Notes under the pieces: model-generated
Seen by the model: only the letters and a program-made list of their open reading frames with translations
Told to the model about the DNA's origin: nothing
The model's database searches: none
Position numbers and translations under genes: made by a program
DNA from: Candidatus Sedimenticola sp. (ex Thyasira tokunagai)
GTDB lineage: Bacteria; Pseudomonadota; Gammaproteobacteria; Chromatiales; Chromatiaceae
Length of the DNA: 64,000 bases
Reading direction: 5' to 3'
Assembly (NCBI GenBank): GCA_037318855.1
Contig: CP134874.1
Coordinates: 4,279,001-4,343,000, forward strand
Shown: piece after piece, positions 7,803 to 15,790 of the stretch
Numbering within the stretch: position 1 is the stretch's first letter
How the letters are laid out: each line of letters starts with the position of its first letter

Positions 7803-10301
7803 CTAAAACGGCAATTCCAGGGCAGAGCCCACGGCTGTCAGCTGATCGCGAAAAACTTCCTGAATCCGCATCAGCGCCTGAGGCGTTTCGGCCTCAAAAC
7901 GGAATCTGACGGCGGCCGTGCTACTGGATGCCCTCACCAAGCCCCAGCCATCCTCAAACTCCACCCGCAAACCGTCGATATCGATCACTTTGCCACCGTC
8001 GAAGCGACCCTGCAGAAGCAACTGATCTACCAGATCAGTCGCCGCTTTCTCAGATTCGCACACCATCGTCAGCACCGGAGTATCGATACTCCCGGGAAGG
8101 GCTGCAAACAGCGCCTCCGTACTCTGTGCTTCAACCGACAACACTTCCAGCAAACGGGCGCAAGAGTATATACCATCATCAAAGCCATACCAGCGCTCCT
8201 TGATGAATATATGACCACCGGCATTGCCCGATAGAAGTGCACCGGTTTGCCTCATCTTCTCCTTGATCACGGCATGGCCACTCTTCCACATGATGGGACG
8301 CCCACCGTAGGCAAGTATCTCCGAGGCCAGGTGTCGGGTCGACATGACATCGTAGATCACATCGGCACCGGGTTGCCTGGCAAGTACATCACGCGCCAGT
8401 AGCATTAACAGCCGGTCAGGCCAGATAATATTACCAGCGGAATCGATCACACCAAGTCGGTCGCCATCGCTGTCAAAAGCGATACCGAGATCCGCCTTCT
8501 CCTCCTTTACCGTGCGGGTCAATGCTGCAAGACTGACCGGACTGCCGGGGTCGGGACGGTGATTTGGAAAGCTGAAATCAACCTCACAATAGAGCTCTAT
8601 CACCTCACAATCGAGCACCCGCAGCAGTGCAGGCGCGACCAATGCAGCAACACCGTTACCGCAATCCACCACCACCTTCATGGACCGTGCCAGTTGCACA
8701 TCCGAGGTCACCCTACCGATATAGTCGGGCAGCAGGCTTTGCTCCTGCCGGGTACCGCTGCCCTCCATCAGGTCACCTTCTTCGATGCGCCTGCGCAACT
8801 TCTGAATCGAATCGCTGCTCAGCGCATCCCCGGCAATGATCACACTCATACCATTGTATCCCGCCGGTTTGCAGCCGCCGGCTACCATCACTCCAGAGTT
8901 GCTACCGAGAAAATGGGTGGCAAAGTAGAGCACCGGTGTCGGCACCATACCTATGTCAACAACATCCCGACCGCTCGCTTCAAGGCCCTTGCATAATGCC
9001 TCGCTCAGGCCAACACTGGAGTCGAGCCCATCCCGGGCAACAATCACCGTCTGCTGACCCTGCTCATACGCCTCACTACCGATGGCACGCCCAAGATCAT
9101 GAGCCACTGCCTCCGTCATATTGCCACCGACAATACCGCTGATTTCATGAACGCCAAAGGGTGATCCGGAGGCACCATCGCCTTCTAAAGGTAAGCGTTG
9201 TGAATCCTCGGCTGGAACCGACTGGGCCGACGCACCGCCCTTCTCCTTTTCCTGTCCCACCGCCGCTTTACGCCCCGGCCCACGTGCGGCGCCCCGACCG
9301 GCACGGCACAACAGCTCCTTGACATGATCAAGTTCCGACAGACGCATCTCCGCTTCTCCGCCCACCCCTTCGCCACTCAACAGCTTCTCCGCCAGATCGA
9401 CAATGACCGCCGAGTCACTCTTGACTACTCGTCTCAGGCGGACGGATTGAATCAGCAGCAGTAAGCTGATCAGTACGGCTGCCCCACCGACAGCTACCAG
9501 CGAGAGCAACCGCCCCCCCATATCCGCACGCTCTTCCGGCAGGCGATACACCACCTCCCAGATTGTTCCGGCAATGGCACTACGACCATCAATGGTACCG
9601 CCGGAGACTCCTTTCCCCGACACACCCAGACTCACCGGTTTATCTCCCGCCACCTGCCGAAGCGAGAGCCAACCGTCAACAGCCGCTGTCTCTTTCATGG
9701 CCCGGCTTACCTGCACGAAGGGGAGTGCAACATGCAGTGTACCGACAACTGCACCTCCATCCTCTGATTTTACCGGCACCACCAAAGCCACATATCGCTG
9801 GGGAGAACCGACCTGATGTACCTCCGCAGGCGCGGTTCGCCCACTCCGCTCCACCGTACGAATCAGATTGAGCGTGGCAAAGCTCAGTGATTCTGAGCCA
9901 CCACTTTCCAGCACATCCTGATCAAAAGGGACCAGATGAATTCGGCTCGAATTCGGCAACAAGCCCCGCAGACTCTTCTCCAGATCGTGCAGCCCCTGGC
10001 GGTCCTCGGACAGAAACAGCTGGTCAACACGCTTGTCGGCAATAAAGCCTTCCAGCAGACGGACGTGGAAGTTGACTACCCCAGAGATGCGGGCTCCTAC
10101 AAGCGCGGCAACCACAGGCAGCTGCGCTCCCTCCACCTCCTTCTGCGCTTGCCCCTGGGTGTGAAAAATCACCCCGGCGCTAAGTGCCAGAATTACCACC
10201 ACAGCCACAATAGACAGAAGAAAATAACTGAAGAGGCCGGCGGCACCCCACTCTCTGCCGGCGGCACCGCTATTGGTTTCTTTTATCCTTTTTATGGCCA
10301 T
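7803..10301 (-). CDS. Membrane-anchored phosphomannomutase-like protein, active site lost
   Basis: An 832-residue relative of the long AlgC proteins. The N-terminus has one membrane helix (about 27-49), an extracytoplasmic sensor-like region (about 50-260) and a second helix (about 270-290). A basic linker then leads to a phosphohexomutase-like domain (about 385-832). In active AlgC the phosphoserine loop reads TGSHNP; here residues 474-479 read AGGCKP, so the serine is gone. The sugar-binding GEMSGH is GNAGGH (692-697). The metal site DSDGDR (610-615) and the RASSST phosphate loop remain. Position in coaBC-dut-X-argB is that of algC. ATG 10301 is preferred to GTG 10307 for Shine-Dalgarno spacing. 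Likely a pseudoenzyme; catalysis would be surprising. Confidence 0.85.
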   Translation of the reverse strand: MAIKRIKETNSGAAGREWGAAGLFSYFLLSIVAVVVILALSAGVIFHTQGQAQKEVEGAQLPVVAALVGARISGVVNFHVRLLEGFIADKRVDQLFLSEDRQGLHDLEKSLRGLLPNSSRIHLVPFDQDVLESGGSESLSFATLNLIRTVERSGRTAPAEVHQVGSPQRYVALVVPVKSEDGGAVVGTLHVALPFVQVSRAMKETAAVDGWLSLRQVAGDKPVSLGVSGKGVSGGTIDGRSAIAGTIWEVVYRLPEERADMGGRLLSLVAVGGAAVLISLLLLIQSVRLRRVVKSDSAVIVDLAEKLLSGEGVGGEAEMRLSELDHVKELLCRAGRGAARGPGRKAAVGQEKEKGGASAQSVPAEDSQRLPLEGDGASGSPFGVHEISGIVGGNMTEAVAHDLGRAIGSEAYEQGQQTVIVARDGLDSSVGLSEALCKGLEASGRDVVDIGMVPTPVLYFATHFLGSNSGVMVAGGCKPAGYNGMSVIIAGDALSSDSIQKLRRRIEEGDLMEGSGTRQEQSLLPDYIGRVTSDVQLARSMKVVVDCGNGVAALVAPALLRVLDCEVIELYCEVDFSFPNHRPDPGSPVSLAALTRTVKEEKADLGIAFDSDGDRLGVIDSAGNIIWPDRLLMLLARDVLARQPGADVIYDVMSTRHLASEILAYGGRPIMWKSGHAVIKEKMRQTGALLSGNAGGHIFIKERWYGFDDGIYSCARLLEVLSVEAQSTEALFAALPGSIDTPVLTMVCESEKAATDLVDQLLLQGRFDGGKVIDIDGLRVEFEDGWGLVRASSSTAAVRFRFEAETPQALMRIQEVFRDQLTAVGSALELPF

Positions 10302-10324
10302 ACCCACTCTCCAATCCTTATGCG

Positions 10325-10783
10325 TTAGTGTCGGCCGGAATGACCAAAACCACCCTCACCCCGCTCCGAGGAGGTAAACTCATCGACAATAGCAAAATCC
10401 GCGTGCACCACCGGCACCACTACCAACTGGGCGACCCGCTCGCCCACCTCCAGACGAAACACCGAATCCCCCCTGTTCCAGCAGGAGACAAAGAGCTGCC
10501 CCTGATAATCCGAGTCGATCAAACCCACCAGATTACCGAGAACAATACCGTGCTTATGACCAAGCCCTGAGCGCGGTAAAATCACTGCCGCAAGGTGGGG
10601 ATCCTCTATGTGAATCGCCATGCCGGTAGGAATCAGGTGAGTCTCTCCCGGAAGCAGATCGATCGGCGCCTCCAGCATAGCCCGAAGATCCATTCCCGCC
10701 GACCCCTCTGTTGCATAAGCGGGGAGAGGAAACTGATCACCAAGGCGATCATCAAGTATTTTTAGTTGAATCTCTCTGTTCAT
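10325..10783 (-). CDS. dut: Deoxyuridine 5'-triphosphate nucleotidohydrolase
   Basis: Hydrolyses dUTP to dUMP and PPi, keeping uracil out of DNA and supplying the dTMP precursor. All trimeric dUTPase motifs are visible: AGMDLRA, PRSGLGHKHG, the GLIDSDYQGQL loop with the catalytic aspartate, and the C-terminal GEGGFGHSG P-loop-like arm. Length of 152 residues is typical. Its start overlaps the end of coaBC by 32 bases, as is common for this pair, and it is followed by the phosphomannomutase-like gene 24 bases later. Confidence 0.97.
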   Translation of the reverse strand: MNREIQLKILDDRLGDQFPLPAYATEGSAGMDLRAMLEAPIDLLPGETHLIPTGMAIHIEDPHLAAVILPRSGLGHKHGIVLGNLVGLIDSDYQGQLFVSCWNRGDSVFRLEVGERVAQLVVVPVVHADFAIVDEFTSSERGEGGFGHSGRH

Positions 10784-11969
10784 AACGCTCAGTCACCACG
10801 GTTACCAGACGCCCTGCCAGCGCCAATTTGTCTGACATAGGCAGCTCACAACGCCCCCCTTCCCACAAAACCGTCAGGGCGTTCTCATCACACTCAAACC
10901 CTCCGGCATCACCACCCACCAGATTGGCGGCGATCATATCTACGCCCTTGCGACAGCGCTTCTCCTCGGCGTACTCCACCGCCCTCTCCGTCTCAGCGGC
11001 AAAGCCTACGGTAAACGGGCCATCCGGGATGGCGGCCACCTGGGCGAGAATATCGGAGTTTCTCACCAGCCGCAGAGTCATCTCCTCCCGGCTCTTTTTA
11101 ATCTTCTGCTCCACTACAGACTCAGGACGGTAATCAGCTACCGCGGCACAAGCGACAAACAGATCACAGTACTCGACCCGTGTCATCACCGCCTGCTCCA
11201 TCTCCAGGGCACTCTCCACATCGATACGCGTGACCCCCGACGGCGTCACCATAGTCACCGGACCGGCGACCAACTCCACCTCCGCCCCGGCGGCTGCAAA
11301 CGCGCGTGCAAGAGAGAATCCCATCTTCCCCGAACTGCGGTTACCAACGAAACGTACCGGATCAATCGCCTCACGAGTTGGCCCGGCGGTGATCAATACT
11401 CTTCTGCCACTAAGATTTTGCGGTGCAAATGTAGCCGCCGCCCGTATCAGCAGTTCGCTGGGCTCCAACATTCTCCCGGGGCCGACCTCACCACAGGCCT
11501 GCTCACCCTCAGCAGGCCCCCACAAATGCACGCCACGCGATGCCAGTAGCTGTCCATTATCACGGGTTGCCGGATTGCGCCACATCACCTGGTTCATCGC
11601 CGGCGCCAAAGCAATAGGCGCCTCAGTGGCAAGGCAGAGGGTGGCTAGAAGGTCATCAGCCATACCCTGGGAAAGGCGTGCCATAAAATCTGCCGTGGCA
11701 GGGGCCACCAGTATCAGATCAGCCCAGCGCGCCAGCTCGATATGACCCATCGCAGCCTCGTGAGCAGAATCAAAAAGAGTCTGCCGTACCTCTCTACCCG
11801 ACAGGGCTTGCAAGGTCATGGGGGTAATAAAGTGGGTTGCAGCGGCAGTCATCACCACCTGCACCTCGGCTCCCGCCTTGCGTAACAGCCGTACCAACTC
11901 CGTCGATTTATAGGCCGCCACACCGCCGGTAACACCGAGCAAAATCCGCTTTTGTGACAGTTCAGACAT
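10752..11969 (-). CDS. coaBC: Bifunctional phosphopantothenoylcysteine decarboxylase/synthetase
   Basis: Makes 4'-phosphopantetheine in two steps of coenzyme A synthesis. The N-terminal flavodoxin-like CoaC half (about 1-185) shows GVTGGVAAYKS and the decarboxylase motif PAMNQVMWRNPATRDN with the asparagine; the conserved cysteine lies in GEQACGEVGPGRM. The C-terminal CoaB half (about 190-405) shows ITAGPTREAIDPVRFVGNRS and a KIKK motif. The length of 405 residues matches the bacterial fusion. It diverges from radC across about 230 bases that should carry both promoters, although no clear core promoter was identified there. Confidence 0.97.
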   Translation of the reverse strand: MSELSQKRILLGVTGGVAAYKSTELVRLLRKAGAEVQVVMTAAATHFITPMTLQALSGREVRQTLFDSAHEAAMGHIELARWADLILVAPATADFMARLSQGMADDLLATLCLATEAPIALAPAMNQVMWRNPATRDNGQLLASRGVHLWGPAEGEQACGEVGPGRMLEPSELLIRAAATFAPQNLSGRRVLITAGPTREAIDPVRFVGNRSSGKMGFSLARAFAAAGAEVELVAGPVTMVTPSGVTRIDVESALEMEQAVMTRVEYCDLFVACAAVADYRPESVVEQKIKKSREEMTLRLVRNSDILAQVAAIPDGPFTVGFAAETERAVEYAEEKRCRKGVDMIAANLVGGDAGGFECDENALTVLWEGGRCELPMSDKLALAGRLVTVVTERYEQRDSTKNT

Positions 11970-12199
11970 GAGCTTAATTCTTCTAATGTAGTTGGCTGTG
12001 CAAAAAACACCAACCTAATAACAGTGGCGCCATTTTGCCACCGGGATCTTGGTATTTTAGTTAATCCTTCAAGACTAACCGAATAAACGAAGATCTGGAA
12101 CCGGGAATCCCTACTTGGTATGATTTAATTTACTATTCGACAAAACATCTCAGCAGGGGCGGTTCCCCGCGATCGATGATGTACTACAAGGAGGTAAAA

Positions 12200-12874
12200 A
12201 TGGCCATTACGGATTGGCCGGCTGACGAGCGGCCGAGAGAGAAACTGATAAAACGCGGCCCGGCCGCACTCTCCGATGCGGAACTATTGGCGATCTTTCT
12301 GCGTACCGGTGTCAAAGGTAGAACCGCCGTCGACCTGGCGAGGGACCTGCTGGATGAGCACAAAGGTCTACGTAACCTGTTGGCAGCCGACCAGCACCAT
12401 TTCTGTCGCAGCCACGGGCTTGGCATCGCTAAATACGTCCAGCTCCAGGCAACCCTTGAGATGGGGCGACGTCACCTCCGTGAGGTACTGCAGCGCAACA
12501 GCACACTTACCAGCCCACAACAGACCCGCGATTACCTGCAGAGCCGCCTCTCTCACCATCTCAACGAAGTATTCGCCTGCCTCTTTCTCGACAACCGCCA
12601 CCGCGTCATTGAGTACGAAGAGCTTTTCCAGGGCACCATTGATGGTGCTGGTGTACACCCGAGGGAGGTGGTGCGCCGTGCCTTGGCCCACAACGCCGCC
12701 GCCGTTATTCTCGCTCATAACCACCCATCAGGTGTGGCCGAGCCGAGTCTGGCAGACGAGAAAATCACTCGACGACTACAAGAGGCCCTGGCACTGGTGG
12801 ATGTACGGGTGCTGGATCACATTATCGTCGGCACCGGCGAAATGACCTCACTGGCAGAACGGGGGGTAATTTAA
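12200..12874 (+). CDS. radC: RadC/JAMM-domain protein
   Basis: A 224-residue RadC family protein. An N-terminal helix-hairpin-helix-like part (to about residue 90) precedes a JAMM/MPN metalloprotease-like domain, with the metal motif HNHPSGVAEPSLAD near residues 173-186. The old DNA-repair assignment in E. coli was withdrawn, and the cellular role is unknown. The ATG at 12200 follows AAGGAGG by five bases; upstream in-frame ATGs at 12176 and 12179 have no Shine-Dalgarno. It sits between coaBC (divergent) and rpmBG, as in E. coli. Confidence 0.93.
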   Translation: MAITDWPADERPREKLIKRGPAALSDAELLAIFLRTGVKGRTAVDLARDLLDEHKGLRNLLAADQHHFCRSHGLGIAKYVQLQATLEMGRRHLREVLQRNSTLTSPQQTRDYLQSRLSHHLNEVFACLFLDNRHRVIEYEELFQGTIDGAGVHPREVVRRALAHNAAAVILAHNHPSGVAEPSLADEKITRRLQEALALVDVRVLDHIIVGTGEMTSLAERGVI

Positions 12875-13151
12875 GGTTGGCAAAAATGATATTCCACCCT
12901 CAAATCATATATCAGCCTTGAATTCCCCCATGCGTATTTAGAAAGATTAAAATACCTGCGTACTTAACTCCCCAATAATTCTGTGCAGATGAGTAACTCC
13001 CAGATGTCACCGCACCCCTGCGGTACGGGCTTACTGAAAAGCACTACCATTCAAACCAACTCATTGAGTTATATTGAAATATCATGCTTTAATTACCCCT
13101 ACCACTGACCACTGACTACTAATAACTGACAACTTACCCGCAAAGAAAAAC

Positions 13152-13180
13152 TTGCCTGTAAAATAGCTATCTGGTATAAA
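13152..13180 (+). promoter_or_regulatory. Sigma-70 type promoter for rpmBG
   Basis: In the 397-base gap after radC, TTGCCT (13152-13157) and TATAAA (13175-13180) are separated by exactly 17 bases, a near-consensus sigma-70 promoter about 90 bases before rpmB. Transcription would begin near 13187. The rest of the gap (12875-13150) is AT-rich with no recognisable feature. Confidence 0.6.
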
Positions 13181-13271
13181 TCCGCCTCTTCACCGTCCTA
13201 CGGGACAGTTTGACAGATTTAAGCGGTGCGCCGGAACGGCGGACTGAACAGGTTTTTTGAGGATTTCAGCA

Positions 13272-13508
13272 ATGTCCAGAGTATGTCAGGTGACGGGTAA
13301 ACGTCCGGTTGCCGGAAACAACGTATCCCACGCCCATAACAAGACCCGGCGTCGTTTTCTTCCCAACCTCCACCACCACCGCTTTTGGGTGGAGAGTGAG
13401 AATCGTTGGGTCCGCCTGCGCGTCTCTGCCAGCGGCATGCGGCTGATTGACAAGAAAGGCATCGATGTCGTGCTTGGCGAAATGCGCGCCCGCGGCGAAA
13501 AAGTATAA
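13272..13508 (+). CDS. rpmB: 50S ribosomal protein L28
   Basis: Structural protein of the large ribosomal subunit, 78 residues from the ATG at 13272 (the usual start, MSRVCQVTGKRP). An in-frame TTG at 13257 would add five residues and is rejected. The family blocks GNNVSHAHNKTRRRFLPNL and RVSASGMRLIDKKGID are intact. The protein keeps only one cysteine near the N-terminus, so it is not a zinc-ribbon form. It is followed 12 bases later by rpmG in the usual operon. Confidence 0.97.
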   Translation: MSRVCQVTGKRPVAGNNVSHAHNKTRRRFLPNLHHHRFWVESENRWVRLRVSASGMRLIDKKGIDVVLGEMRARGEKV

Positions 13509-13520
13509 GGAGCTGAGATC

Positions 13521-13676
13521 ATGCGTGAAAAAATCAAACTCGTTTCCAGCGCCGGTACCGGCCATTTTTACACCACAACCAAGAACAAACGCAACATGCC
13601 GGGAAAAATGGAGATCACCAAATATGATCCCAAAGCCCGCAAGCATGTAGCCTACAAGGAGTCCAAGATCAAATAA
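13521..13676 (+). CDS. rpmG: 50S ribosomal protein L33
   Basis: A 51-residue ribosomal protein read directly from the DNA: it starts MREKIKLVSSAGTGHFYT and ends YKESKIK. The family block TTKNKRNMPGKMEIKKYDP is represented almost exactly (ITKYDP here). It lacks the CxxC pairs of the zinc-containing form, so it is the zinc-independent version. AAGGAGCTGAGATC before the ATG gives a good ribosome-binding site. It is the second gene of rpmBG and is followed by a strong terminator. Confidence 0.96.
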   Translation: MREKIKLVSSAGTGHFYTTTKNKRNMPGKMEITKYDPKARKHVAYKESKIK

Positions 13677-13701
13677 GATCCAGGTACCTTGCAGAACACA
13701 T

Positions 13702-13731
13702 AAAAAAACCGCCGAATACGGCGGTTTTTTT
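13702..13731 (+). terminator. Rho-independent terminator after rpmG
   Basis: An A-rich run, a GC-rich hairpin (ACCGCC-GAATAC-GGCGGT) and seven T residues form a classic intrinsic terminator 25 bases after rpmG. The A-run on the left could make it act in both directions. Confidence 0.9.
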
Positions 13732-13749
13732 ATGTCTGGAGGTGGCTTT

Positions 13750-13785
13750 CCGATAAACACCCTCCCCCTGGAGGGTGTTTATCGG
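13750..13785. repeat. Perfect 16-bp hairpin without T-tract
   Basis: CCGATAAACACCCTCC and its exact inverse flank a four-base loop (CCCT). It lies between the rpmG terminator and the convergent PilJ-N gene, 24 bases beyond that gene's stop. No T-run follows on either strand, so it is not a standard intrinsic terminator. Confidence 0.7.
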
Positions 13786-13808
13786 CAACAACGGAACCTT
13801 TGGACCAG

Positions 13809-14597
13809 CTACTTCGCCGCCGGCAGGGCGGCATACATACCCGTGATATCGTTCATCTTCACCAGCAGTTTGTCCAGCATCCTCGCCACCAATCCCGGCA
13901 CAAACTGGCCGGGGTCCATGCGAGAGCTCAGTTTGAACATATCCCAAAACTGACCCGCTTCCTTTAGAGCCCGGCTGATTTCGGGTGTGTTCTCATTGGC
14001 GCCCTTCAACTCACCCAGCGCATCTTCAAACTCCCCGACGGCCTTGTCGTAATCAGCCTTATAAATTTCATCTTCATAGCCCCAGCTCTGCAACATGTAG
14101 AGATTGCCCATTCGCTGTGAGAGCATTCGCTGGCGACCCGCAATGTTAACCAGCCGCCCCTGATTCGTTCCTGCCTGATCTTCCAGCAGCAACACTACCT
14201 GATGGGCTGAAACCAGTAGTTTTTCGGCATTGGCACGCAGCTTCTTCGCACTTATCTTCGTCGGCTTCCCCATAGCGGCTCGCTTCACTGGCAACCAGAG
14301 TTTCTCAGTCAACTGTAACGCCCGCCGGGTCTCACCATCCTTGTTGAACGCCTTCAGTTCAGCTAACTGCTTATCAAACAGCGCAATTGCCCCCTTGCGC
14401 TGCTTCTTCGCCACCAAAAAGCGAATATCCTGGCCCATCTGACAGTAGGACTTGACGATACGCTGGCTCAGCATGCGTTGCCGACCGGCCTTATTGATCG
14501 CCTCACCATAAGTCATAGTGGCCGCATCGGCGGCGGCAGAGAGCAACCCCAACAAAAAAAAGCCGCACACAGACGTGAGAAAACTGTGCCTCAACAT
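13809..14597 (-). CDS. Secreted PilJ N-terminal-like sensor domain protein
   Basis: A 262-residue exported protein. The signal peptide spans about residues 1-25 (LTSVCGFFLLGLLSAAADA). Two copies of a PilJ N-terminal (type IV pili methyl-accepting chemotaxis transducer) motif are visible: NKAGRQRMLSQRIVKSY near residue 35 and NIAGRQRMLSQRMGNLY near residue 152. This all-helical module is normally the periplasmic sensing part of PilJ or NarX/NarQ-like receptors; here there is no second membrane helix or signalling domain, so it is probably a free periplasmic binding protein. Function is unknown. It converges with rpmBG. Confidence 0.8.
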   Translation of the reverse strand: MLRHSFLTSVCGFFLLGLLSAAADAATMTYGEAINKAGRQRMLSQRIVKSYCQMGQDIRFLVAKKQRKGAIALFDKQLAELKAFNKDGETRRALQLTEKLWLPVKRAAMGKPTKISAKKLRANAEKLLVSAHQVVLLLEDQAGTNQGRLVNIAGRQRMLSQRMGNLYMLQSWGYEDEIYKADYDKAVGEFEDALGELKGANENTPEISRALKEAGQFWDMFKLSSRMDPGQFVPGLVARMLDKLLVKMNDITGMYAALPAAK

Positions 14598-14790
14598 GAT
14601 AAATAACCCCTTACATTATAATATTAATAGTATCTGTAACTCTAAGCCTGGCCCGCAGGTTTTTATTTGAGTCAGATCAAGCCATATCGCTGCAGAAAGT
14701 GATGATTTACCAGTAAGTAACGGGGATTCACCCAGGAATGACATTTGTCATTTTGACGCATGACAAAAATTGCACTATGAAGGTTTAAAG

Positions 14791-15306
14791 CTAATCCCCA
14801 CCACGCTCAAACTCAGTAGCATGGCACTTGCCACAAGGCGGGATGCGCCCGGTTTTATGGAAGTGCAGCTCCTTGCCGCATTTTGTGCAGATCAGCGTAC
14901 CGGGACCGGTAATTTCACCGGTGTGATACATCGACGCCTCTCGCATCTGATGGGTAAAGCGCTCCATCTCCAGCCGGGTTCTGTCTGCCACCTTGGCAAA
15001 CAGCTCCATCATCCGTGCTTCAATCAGCTCCACATCAAATTTATACCAATTGCGAAACTCGTCACCGGTTTCATTAAGGAAGTGAGCGGCATCCTTCATG
15101 TCGCGTTCCAGATAGCCACCTATCTTCTCCGCCTCCTCACGGGTCAACTCATTCATCTCCACCATCTTGTCACGGGCGGTATCGATGCTCTTACGTAACT
15201 TCGGCAGAGTATTCTTCTCCGCCTTATCAAGCATCTCATCCACCTGCTCCAGCATCTTCTCATAAGCATTGACCAGACGGTCAACCGGATCACGCTCGGT
15301 CATCAC
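14791..15306 (-). CDS. ybeL: DUF1451 zinc-ribbon protein (YbeL family)
   Basis: A 171-residue cytoplasmic protein with a long helical, charged N-terminal part (about 1-125) and a C-terminal zinc ribbon of two CxxC pairs (CTKCGKELHFHKTG, then PPCGKCHATEF). It matches the YbeL/DUF1451 family, which in E. coli also lies next to leuS. Its function is unknown. It is divergent from leuS across 484 bases that carry a MITE-like element. Confidence 0.85.
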   Translation of the reverse strand: MMTERDPVDRLVNAYEKMLEQVDEMLDKAEKNTLPKLRKSIDTARDKMVEMNELTREEAEKIGGYLERDMKDAAHFLNETGDEFRNWYKFDVELIEARMMELFAKVADRTRLEMERFTHQMREASMYHTGEITGPGTLICTKCGKELHFHKTGRIPPCGKCHATEFERGGD

Positions 15307-15571
15307 ATACTCCTCATCAGGCTAAGGTATCAACACATCTCCCATTTAATAGTTATTACACAAAGTAACGAGAACTCAAGGTGTTTTATTACTTACGTTG
15401 TCAGTTATCAGTTGGCCGCTGCTAGAAACAGCCTGGCGTGATGAGCACTTCACTGCCGCACTACGTACGTACCGCAAAACAAAAACGCTTTGTTCAAAGC
15501 GAATAACTGCCAACTAAAGCCTAATTCCCACTCGGAGAAAAAATCCGCAACAGCTTCATGTATACCCCGCT

Positions 15572-15738
15572 CTAGGAGGCTGTCCGAGAGTAGAAGCCGT
15601 AGCGAGGGAATTCCATTTTGAGTCATTTTTTTTGGTCATTTGAGGCAAACAGTTACTCTTGTTCAACGAAAATGAGCGGAAAAAAGGGCCAAAATGGAAT
15701 TTCCGCAGTAGGCTCTCTATTCTCGGACAGGCTCCTAG
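15572..15738. repeat. MITE-like element with CTAG target duplication
   Basis: A 159-bp imperfect palindrome (15576-15734) starts GAGGCTGTCCGAGAGTAGA and ends in its inverse (read inward GAGCCTGTCCGAGAATAGA); a second pairing inside (GGAATTCCATTTTG with CAAAATGGAATTTCC) extends the fold. CTAG flanks it on both sides. It is non-coding and lies just upstream of leuS. The rest of the 484-base ybeL-leuS gap shows no clear feature. Confidence 0.75.
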
Positions 15739-15790
15739 GGTATCCTTCGCTGATTCAGCCTTTTAAAACCATTCAGTAGCCATTTAGACG

